From Gremmenia infestans (taxonomy: Eukaryota > Ascomycota > Leotiomycetes > Helotiales > Hamatocanthoscyphaceae): a DNA stretch of 64,000 nt. Below the pieces are notes generated by a model. The model did no database searches. It worked only from the letters and a program-made list of their open reading frames with translations, and was not told the origin of the DNA. How positions within the stretch are numbered: the stretch's first letter is position 1; every line of letters begins with the position of its first letter. The stretch spans positions 1 to 64,000 of the forward strand of contig JAFEVB010000025.1 in assembly GCA_032629725.1 (NCBI GenBank), written 5' to 3'. Both the position numbers and the translations under genes were made by a program. Positions 59,601-64,000 of this stretch are shown in pieces.

Positions 59601-62600
59601 TCGGAAGCGAGAGTGAAGGGGCATTGGTGATAGGCAAGGGATTTGGTGCCACTCTGTGGATTGTTCGACCACAAGACTCTTCACACGACCTTGCTCCTAT
59701 CGGAGCCGTTGGTGAACTCGTAATTGACGGGCCGATTGTGAGTAAAGGTTACTTTTCCGACGCAGTCAGTACTTCCAAAGCCTTTGTTTCCAACCCACCG
59801 TGGCTAAAACAAGACGCCCGAGATGCTTCCGAAATCTGTGTCTACAAGACTGGCGATCTTGTTCGCTATACCTCAGACGGAAACGTAGTATTTGTTGGCC
59901 GGAAAGGCTCGCAGGTCAAAATCCGCGGGCAGCGAGTTGAGCTTAACGACATTGAGAGTCATATGCGCAGGATCCTTACCAGGATTGCACAATCAACCGC
60001 ATCACAACAAGAAGCTAGAATTTCTGGCTTCGCAGACGTGCTAATCCCGGCACAGAGCAAAACTCCAACACTCGTTGCTTTCCTTCACGTTCACTCAGCA
60101 GAAGATCTGTCTCAGGATGAGCTGCGCTCTGTGGCAGGCCAGGTCGTCCCTGGGCTGGTGCAACAGCTCACGAGCTCACTACCTGCATACATGGTTCCAA
60201 ATTTTTATATCCCAGTAGCGCAAGTTGCTACTACAGCGACTGGAAAGATTGACCGAAGCTCTATGCATAAGATAGGTCAACTCTATACTCTTGGGCAGCT
60301 CTCAGCACTTAATCCTGAGCGAGATGTCAAGCGACAACCAGTCAACAAAAGAGAGATCCTTATTCAGCAGCTATGGTCACAAGTGCTCAAAATCAACGCT
60401 GAAAACATTGGATCTGATGATAGCTTCTTCCAAGTCGGCGGAGATTCTGTTAGCGCTATGAAGCTGGCGAGTATAGCGCGAGAGTACGGTCTGTCGCTCA
60501 CAGTCTCTGACATATTCAAGAATCCAAGATTGGAGGATTTGGCTGCAGCTGTAGGCGAAGTAGTGGCTGCAAATTCCGAAATATTACCATTTTCTTTGTT
60601 ATCACGTGGTATGGATGAGGAAAGTGTTCGAGCCCAGGCAGCACGACTCTGTAAGATGAAACCTGGACGTATTGAGGATGTCTTTCCATGTACACCGATG
60701 CAAGAAGGCCTACTAGCAATAACAGCAAGACGTGCTGGTGCTTTTACTGCTTGCTATACCTTCGAGCTACAGACCTCGGTTGACTTGGATCGGTTCCGTC
60801 AAGCGTGGACGAAAGTGCTTCAGGCTACGCCCATCCTGAGAACCCGCATTATCGACTTACCTGGCCAGGGTCTTGTCCAGGTTATTTCCAAAATTGCTGA
60901 GCCATGGACCGAAAGCGACAGTCTCGACCACCTTGAAGTGACAAATGCAAGCATGACGGTGGAACTTGGCCTACCCTTGAATTTGCAAAGTATTATCATC
61001 GAAAAAGAAACCAAGCGCCGCTTCTTTATTTGGACAGTTCATCATGCTCTTTACGATGGCTGGTCTCGATCTCTTATGATAAATCGATTGGAAAAAGCAT
61101 ACCGAGGCGAAACACTTAGAGAGTCGCCACCATTTCAGATCTTTGCAAAACATCTAGCTGATCTCAATACGACACGATATAAATTATTTTGGCAGGAGCT
61201 ACTGTCGGGGATCGAAGCGCCCTCATTCCCATCACTACCCATGCCAGCATACGAGCCACAGGCGGACAAGAGCATCATAAACGTAATCTCTAATGTAGAT
61301 TGGCCCAATGGCGACATTACCAAATCAACGATAGTTCGAGCAGCATGGTCGATACTGACTGCTGAGTACACTGGGGTAGACGAGGCATTGTTTGGCGTTA
61401 CCGTCATGGGTCGTCAAGCCATCCAGGGTATCGAGCAAATGGTTGGCCCCACGATTGCAACCATTCCAGTCCGCATAGTCCTCAATAAACAAGAGCCACT
61501 TGAAAACTTACTACGCGCAGTCCAACAGCAAGCTGTAGAGTCAATGGAATTCGAGCAAATTGGTCTACAAAACCTTCGTCGTATCAGCAGCGATACCGAG
61601 AGAGCCTGTCAATTCCAGACGCTGTTGTTGATCCAACCAAGGACTCTGGCAGACGATACGAGTAGATCTAGAGAACTCTTCCAGCATTCTCTAGGTGACG
61701 AGAAGGTGGCAAATTCCGACGACATCAACGCTAGGTTCAGCAATTATGCACTGCAACTTTGCTGTGACCTGGGGAAAGATGATCTGACCTTGAGTCTTGT
61801 CGCAGACACGAATGTCATTAATGAACTGCAATTGCAACGTATTCAACGACAATTTGAGCACATCATCCGCTTACTATGCAACGCAAAGTCCGACATCAAG
61901 CTAGGTGACATCAGTAGCACAGGTCCACACGATCGAGAAGAAATTTGGCGGTGGAATGCAAGCGTGCCCGAAACAGCAGCTATGTGTGTGCACGACCTGA
62001 TTGGGAAAACTGTCAGAACTAAAGATCCGACAACAGTAGCTATAAACGCTTGGAACGGCAGTCTCACTTACGCTGAACTCGATCGCCTGTCAACTCGTCT
62101 CGCCCATCGGCTATGCAGTCTAGGCGTAGGTCGAGGTACAATCGTTCCCCTCTGTTTTGAGAAGTCAGTTTGGACTCCAGTGGCACAGGTTGCAGTCATG
62201 AAGGCAGGAGGCGCATCAGTGGTATTGGATACAACTATTCCTGAACAGCGACTACTAGCGATCACTCGGCAGGTCCAACCTTTAGTGATAGTATCGTCGA
62301 CTGTAAATGAGCAGCTAGCTAGCCGACTTGCCGATGCAACAGTAGTGACCGTTGATATGGATCGATTATCTCAGCTCACGGATTCGGGTTGCGCACTACC
62401 TGTCGTTCAACCTTCTGATCTGTTGTACGTCGTATTCACTTCCGGCAGCACGGGTCTTCCTAAAGGAGCGCTTGTTACACACCAGAACTTCACCAGCGCG
62501 ATCCAACATCAGCAGCATCGTCTCGGGATCGTTTCCACTTCCTTAGTTTACGACTTTGTCTCGTATGCATTCGACGTTGCATGGTCCAACCTTATCCAGA

Positions 62601-64000
62601 CGCTTACAGCTGGAGCGTGCTTATGCATCCCTAGTGAATCTGATCGAAGAGGAAATATCGCCCAATCGATACAAGATCTCCGAGCCAATTATGCTCACTT
62701 GACACCAACAGTGGCTCGGACTATTGACCCTGCAGCTGTTCCTGGACTTCAGACAATGAGTCTGATCGGCGAACCTGTCTCGCAAGCTGATGTAAAACGA
62801 TGGGCTGACCGTCGGGTCATGCTGAATACTTATGGCCCCGCTGAATGCACACCTGTGAGCACAATCCAAGATCTTAAAATAACGGATGTGGGTGAGCCTC
62901 GGATCGGCAAAGGTATCGGTGCCAACACATGGATCGTTCGTGCAGATGGTAGCCCAGATCTATGCGCAATCGGTGCTGTTGGCGAGCTCGTGATAGAAGG
63001 GCCAATCGTTGGTTCTGGCTACCTTTCAGATCCTGCGAAAACTGCCGGTTCGTTCATCGAAAACCCTCCGTGGTTGCTACAGCGCGAGAATGGACATAAA
63101 GGTCGTACCGGACGGGTATACAAGACTGGAGACCTAGTCTGTTACGATTGGGATGGCAGTCTGAGATTCATCGGACGCCGAGATACTCAAGTCAAAATTC
63201 GCGGTCAGCGAGTCGAACTTGGAGATATCGAAAACCATCTCCAGAAGCGCCTCTCCGTATACGAAGATGTGGAAGTCGTGGTCGATGTTCTGTGTCCAAG
63301 CGGAAGTAAGAATCCTACTCTCGTTGCCTTCATCTGTCCTTCAGGCGCAGCTACGATTTCCGAATTGGATCTCATTGCCACCGTGCAGCGTATGACAACA
63401 GGAATTGAGCCAAGACTTCGAGAGGATCTTCCATTGTATATGGTACCGAACGCTTACGTTCCAATGCATGCTATGCCGGCCACAGTCACAAGCAAGCGTA
63501 ACCGGACAGAGCTACGGAGATACGGTCAAAGTATAACACTTGAGCAATTAATCGCGCTGGGTGCAGGGCAACAGAAGCGGCAGAAGCCTTCCACTCAGCT
63601 AGAACGAGAATTGCAAGAAATTTGGGCTTCTATCCTACAGATTGCTCCAGACTCAATTGGATCAGAGGATAGTTTCTTCCGGCTTGGAGGAGACTCTATC
63701 ATCGCAATGCGTCTGATTCGAGAAGCAAGTATTAGAGACCTACCCTTTACAATCCAGGATATCTTCACGCATCCGCGACTCTGTGACTTGGCAACACTGG
63801 TGGAAAAATCTGTCTCCGATAGAGCAGTCGTCGGGCGCAATGAAGATGCAGCACTTGATCTTCGTGGTACGCACGCTGTCACTCATGGCAACCAAGCGAA
63901 GACTATACTCGGAAGGCCGATCACTTCATTCCAGACAAGGTGTATTGAAGCTGCATTGCGGGAAGATAAACAATGGTGGAATTATTGTTCGTTAGACTTT
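50606..64000 (+). CDS. Four-module non-ribosomal peptide synthetase (C-A-T)4, 3' end beyond the window
   Basis: One uninterrupted frame from ATG 50606 (a second Met follows; an in-frame TGA lies upstream at 50570) to the last base, at least 4465 residues, with no intron needed. The domain order is C1-A1-T1-C2-A2-T2-C3-A3-T3-C4-A4-T4, then the beginning of another C-like domain (from about residue 4420, with WNY followed by LDF). There is no epimerase, methyltransferase or thioesterase insert: each T domain is followed at once by the next C domain. The protein is a cytosolic assembly line that activates four amino acids and condenses them; the next domain is probably a fungal terminal condensation (CT) domain that would release or cyclise a tetrapeptide. 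Modules are described separately. All four A domains keep the Asp that binds the alpha-amino group. The product is not identifiable by eye. Confidence 0.96.
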   Translation, partial: MMKLDDNRFEDSHGRRQSTDVAENKQAKTKGSSVLDREEQRKWTEMQHCPDKFSLLDNINNFSIADICQKTAVSCGVQSSQIEDAFPCTPLQESLLALSALLPGYYVVQYKLQLRPDVDDVALHATWSHVYATTPILRTRIVDLAGESLIQTIIDEPFEWTTADDLDGYLSHDSQRTTGTGTPLARFALIGDHKRKQRFLVWTMHHALYDFSSVPLLVKKVNDVYLGKQPAASAPFQNFVKHIREMEVSSAERIWKQHLDGNEAPIYPPLPNIKYRPMADQTVSCVFKELPWSREAGTQTVPMVWAAWAILMGQHAATDEAVFGVTTFGRQANVAGIESMTGPTMSTIPLKVEIAKTITVTEFVCRLQRSVAELATVEHYGLQRIRKISIDAERACEFQTLVDVNLQEEYLDPKDGPFDPSSLEEISASDNTQNGPLFSTFALKVQFKLLACGLDCMFTFDSRIVGRDEASSLQRQLEHVLRQLCDPRNAGVKLSDIDWTGPSDLERIWTWNETVPQRANDCVHNLISQTVRSQPDAPAICAWDGKLTYGELDRMSTDLAHYLVSQGVERGTIVPLCFEKSMWTSISIQGVMKAGGACVTMDTTQPESHLQRIARQVSGKVLLSSVANKAMAERLAGDHTNVIIPEAFFSRPMSTQSNTCLPTVDPSDRVYIVFTSGSTGTPKGAMITHSNFSSAILHQRGPLGIQPKDRVFDYVSYAFDVSWLNALLTLAVGACLCVPSEEERRGDIAASIRRYGVTYADLTPSITRLIEPSEVPSLRHLTFGGEEVLVEDVIRWGNLQEAVNAYGPAECTPKSHAYDYISEASKLANEIGWGTGLNSWVTQPESPDKLAIIGALGELWLEGPLVGAGYLDEREKTAAAYIENPAWLLSGRPGHSGRNGRLYKTGDLVRYNPNGSLIYVKRKDAQVKVRGQRVELAEIEHHVRNALTIQKGDLSVVAALILPKGGDNKILTAFVSTSVTDDNAGKSALGARISQATETLQEHVPSYMIPGAYVLLQRMPMSATGKTDRKKLHAIGSSMTLEELASLGNTYEEGGHRAPTSAIEIRLQAAWACTLQTSAEKLGLDDNFLRIGGDSILAMRLVSAARREGLSIKVSDIFQKPTLAGLATLATEILTTASDLPESIAPFSILRPGISFAHIRSHAAAACGVPRNLIEDAFPCTPLQEGLMALSTRRKGDYVPRFVLPLKNSIEIGRFRNAWSQMAVATPILRTRIVDIADQGLVQVVLDEEIVWETKESDLDVYLKMEQAISVGLGTPLVRYELIRDHKLQRTFFVWTIHHSLYDGWSMDLMIRRAQQLYRGQSLSPIIPFQNFVKRVSIDMVQATAERTWKEYLDRLDAPSFPSISSTTSQPESNSMLTHAISKVQWPRTGITASTAVRAALSVAIMQYTGVSEALFGSSSIGRQINMFGIEEVVGPTIATVPVRVTSKKEETIAEFLQRTQEQAIQLTEVEQFGLQRIRLLGADAEQACQFQTLLVVQPKSQINVEDALFEPSSNEGALEKPVNEAATFNTYALMIECTLAEDELLCHVSYDSEIISSDKAQRFCNTFEQAIRQLCMPENDAKRLADLDLLSPQDLKSIWEWNSIVPESDTSCMHELIYHTICRQPEGAAVCAWDGELTYKELDCFSTRLAHKLVDRGIGGQGGNFVPLCFEKSKWMPVAMLGVMKAGGASVTLDCNLPEQRLQSIVSQASPQLILASARQIELAGRLTSAPVMTVDASLIEPLSSSLELDALPTVRPSDAIYSVFTSGSTGTPKGAVMTHRGFSSAIRHQAQALRYSANSRTYNFVSHSFDVFWHDVLRTFAAGGCLCVPSEDDRMNDLAGSFERLRANSIAITPSSARLIEPQHVPGLKHLIMGGEPVTAADVSRWKGRVDNIISVYGPAECVPPITIAPCDPNSTLAPSLGRGAGVNVWLVDPQDHNRLSAVGATGEALIEGPLVGEGYIGNKELSERAFIDAPSWLLRKDTDPESFQHHLYKTGDLLRYNEDGTLDFVARKDAQVKLNGQRFELTDVEQNLYHVIGAHSDVQLASEIISPTKHDKKLLVAFLTTASFSRAVEDAGAMKDPRTAWIAALGKRLPKYMIPSAFIPLHEIPKTATGKLDRRRLRNLGASMTFEELNSYSSLGREQQPPTTKVECLLQKLWASILKIKPSRIGANDSFLQIGGDSISAMRLVTTAKEQGLALTVVDIFTKPVLRELASSAKRVIQGDSTRKIEPFSLLTIQEDVTELSKRAAILCGVSDWQVQDVFPCTPLQEALLAQTAKRAGDYTARFTLELCSSTEVPRFKRAWESVHDNNPILSTRIIELSGHGLVQVVLKESIRWSHIQTLDKIEMTKEGRSIGLGTSLIQNDLVEDEDSGRKYFVWTIHHAIYDGWSIPLLMEDLAQAYYGQVLAPSPPFQSFVSYLQESDELATNAFWEGMFQGLEAPSWPVVALTTHQLRADTNFAHTITGINWPRESNITASTILRATLAILMGEYSAASEVLFGATVIGRQAPVESIDRMTGPTIATVPIRIKLVMEQSIDGLLRDIQKQGIDIMPFEQIGLKRLRRISDDTKQACQFQTLLVVQPGPSSNDPSRQLFEHSIHAEEALNKDTVNMAFNTYALQVVCDLMDDGITADFIADSTIIERAQLRRMAFQFEHILRQICSLGPGASRVADIETVSAHDRAEIKSWNSKPWTPVKQCVLDLLETTSHRKSSATAICAWDGGFTYAELETLSTKLSYNLVTFGVKPGVIVPILFEKSKWMSIAMLAVIKAGGAGVTLDSSLPENRLRSIVEQVNPKLIVSSPGCKVLADLLTTERVVLLDDRCLAQLPSPPENYLLPAVTPNDPLYFAFTSGSTGRPKGVVVSHSQFSSAIKYQQQGLCITETSRVYEFVSYAWDGIWLHLLFTLAAGACLCVPSEADRQDRIAESMRALQANYVHLTPTVARTLNPSQVPDLKCVGLVGEAMLTSDKDQWTRFGIKVLNLYGPTECTPLSSFAEIGSESEGALVIGKGFGATLWIVRPQDSSHDLAPIGAVGELVIDGPIVSKGYFSDAVSTSKAFVSNPPWLKQDARDASEICVYKTGDLVRYTSDGNVVFVGRKGSQVKIRGQRVELNDIESHMRRILTRIAQSTASQQEARISGFADVLIPAQSKTPTLVAFLHVHSAEDLSQDELRSVAGQVVPGLVQQLTSSLPAYMVPNFYIPVAQVATTATGKIDRSSMHKIGQLYTLGQLSALNPERDVKRQPVNKREILIQQLWSQVLKINAENIGSDDSFFQVGGDSVSAMKLASIAREYGLSLTVSDIFKNPRLEDLAAAVGEVVAANSEILPFSLLSRGMDEESVRAQAARLCKMKPGRIEDVFPCTPMQEGLLAITARRAGAFTACYTFELQTSVDLDRFRQAWTKVLQATPILRTRIIDLPGQGLVQVISKIAEPWTESDSLDHLEVTNASMTVELGLPLNLQSIIIEKETKRRFFIWTVHHALYDGWSRSLMINRLEKAYRGETLRESPPFQIFAKHLADLNTTRYKLFWQELLSGIEAPSFPSLPMPAYEPQADKSIINVISNVDWPNGDITKSTIVRAAWSILTAEYTGVDEALFGVTVMGRQAIQGIEQMVGPTIATIPVRIVLNKQEPLENLLRAVQQQAVESMEFEQIGLQNLRRISSDTERACQFQTLLLIQPRTLADDTSRSRELFQHSLGDEKVANSDDINARFSNYALQLCCDLGKDDLTLSLVADTNVINELQLQRIQRQFEHIIRLLCNAKSDIKLGDISSTGPHDREEIWRWNASVPETAAMCVHDLIGKTVRTKDPTTVAINAWNGSLTYAELDRLSTRLAHRLCSLGVGRGTIVPLCFEKSVWTPVAQVAVMKAGGASVVLDTTIPEQRLLAITRQVQPLVIVSSTVNEQLASRLADATVVTVDMDRLSQLTDSGCALPVVQPSDLLYVVFTSGSTGLPKGALVTHQNFTSAIQHQQHRLGIVSTSLVYDFVSYAFDVAWSNLIQTLTAGACLCIPSESDRRGNIAQSIQDLRANYAHLTPTVARTIDPAAVPGLQTMSLIGEPVSQADVKRWADRRVMLNTYGPAECTPVSTIQDLKITDVGEPRIGKGIGANTWIVRADGSPDLCAIGAVGELVIEGPIVGSGYLSDPAKTAGSFIENPPWLLQRENGHKGRTGRVYKTGDLVCYDWDGSLRFIGRRDTQVKIRGQRVELGDIENHLQKRLSVYEDVEVVVDVLCPSGSKNPTLVAFICPSGAATISELDLIATVQRMTTGIEPRLREDLPLYMVPNAYVPMHAMPATVTSKRNRTELRRYGQSITLEQLIALGAGQQKRQKPSTQLERELQEIWASILQIAPDSIGSEDSFFRLGGDSIIAMRLIREASIRDLPFTIQDIFTHPRLCDLATLVEKSVSDRAVVGRNEDAALDLRGTHAVTHGNQAKTILGRPITSFQTRCIEAALREDKQWWNYCSLDF
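50840..54000 (+). other. NRPS module 1 (C1-A1-T1)
   Basis: C1 starts at about residue 80 (DAFPCTPLQESLLAL). Its active-site motif is HHALYDF (His205, His206, Asp210), with Phe in place of the usual Gly. A1 has the nucleotide loop FTSGSTGTPKG at about 52627, AYGPAEC and KTGDLVRY, and ends in SATGKTDRKKL. By alignment with GrsA PheA the specificity positions read D-V-L-D-T-G-A-P-K plus the invariant Lys. T1 carries its phosphopantetheine serine at 1095 (IGGDSILAM). I cannot assign the substrate. A leading C domain in a first module is unusual and may be inactive or may accept a separately loaded acyl or aminoacyl group. Confidence 0.85.
54050..57270 (+). other. NRPS module 2 (C2-A2-T2)
   Basis: C2 has DAFPCTPLQEGLMAL and a complete HHSLYDG motif (His1298, Asp1303). 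A2 has FTSGSTGTPKG (residue 1766 onward), VYGPAEC, KTGDLLRY and ATGKLDRRRL. By-eye specificity positions are D-V-H-A-I-G-V-P-P plus Lys. T2 has Ser2185 in IGGDSISAM. The substrate is not assignable with confidence. Confidence 0.85.
57300..60560 (+). other. NRPS module 3 (C3-A3-T3)
   Basis: C3 has DVFPCTPLQEALLAQ and HHAIYDG (His2385). A3 has FTSGSTGRPKG (residue 2852 onward), LYGPTEC, KTGDLVRY and ATGKIDR. By-eye specificity positions are D-G-L-H-G-V-L-P-L plus Lys, the most divergent pocket of the four. T3 has Ser3281 in VGGDSVSAM. Confidence 0.85.
60580..63800 (+). other. NRPS module 4 (C4-A4-T4)
   Basis: C4 has DVFPCTPMQEGLLAI and HHALYDG (His3479). A4 has FTSGSTGLPKG (residue 3944 onward), TYGPAEC and KTGDLVCY. 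The A10 motif reads ATVTSKRNRTEL: the catalytic Lys is kept, but the usual Gly before it is Ser and the usual Asp is Asn. By-eye specificity positions are D-V-S-H-S-I-T-P-V plus Lys. T4 has Ser4364 in LGGDSIIAM. The sequence after T4 begins a further C-like domain cut by the window end. Confidence 0.84.

Noticed and set aside
50555..63995. Many short frames in other phases across the NRPS
   Set aside because: Shadows of the continuous 13.4 kb NRPS frame, which carries all domain motifs.
1..64000. CRISPR array or bacterial operon signals
   Set aside because: Tandem arrays here have no spacer/repeat alternation, and gene structure with spliceosomal introns is clearly fungal.

Overview
The window is from a filamentous ascomycete (Pezizomycotina). 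The evidence is introns of about 40-80 nt with GT..AG ends, a giant intron-poor non-ribosomal peptide synthetase (NRPS) with fungal-type C-A-T modules, a Zn2Cys6 regulator, a fungal indoleamine dioxygenase, and a 34 kb block bearing the mark of repeat-induced point mutation (RIP). A dothideomycete is a reasonable guess, but the sequence does not prove it.

Layout. (1) About 1-34,680 is AT-rich, RIP-degraded repeat with no intact gene. Almost every CpA has become TpA, so former CAG/CAA codons read as stops. Recognisable relics are a Ty3/gypsy chromovirus pol (1-2960), two copies of a long repeat whose 3' part was an SNF2-type helicase (about 4080-10790 and 21860-27660), a non-LTR (LINE) reverse transcriptase with a gag-like ORF1 (28.4-32.7 kb), several minisatellites, four near-identical 37-bp palindromes, and LTR-like direct repeats. 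(2) About 34,700-64,000 is gene-dense normal sequence holding one candidate secondary-metabolite cluster, which runs off the right edge.

Cluster, left to right: an amine-oxidase-type FAD oxidoreductase fused to a formyltransferase (-); a MIO-type phenylalanine ammonia-lyase/aminomutase family enzyme (+); a Zn2Cys6 transcription factor (-, four exons); an indoleamine 2,3-dioxygenase (+, two exons); a class I glutamine-amidotransferase-like protein (+, three exons); a 14-TMS-type MFS transporter (-, five exons, with an apparent 1-nt frameshift); and a four-module NRPS (+, at least 4465 residues, open at the window end after a fourth T domain and the first residues of a further C-like, probably terminal, domain).

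Working model (inference): the dioxygenase opens tryptophan to N-formylkynurenine, the MIO enzyme turns an aromatic amino acid into either an aryl acrylate or a beta-amino acid, and the FAD/formyltransferase and amidotransferase-like enzymes modify precursor or product. The NRPS joins four residues, the MFS protein exports the product, and the Zn2Cys6 protein regulates. I do not recognise the product. A sequence motif shared between the lyase promoter and the transporter/NRPS intergenic region supports co-regulation. Several miniature inverted-repeat elements sit inside the cluster, two of them in the NRPS promoter region.
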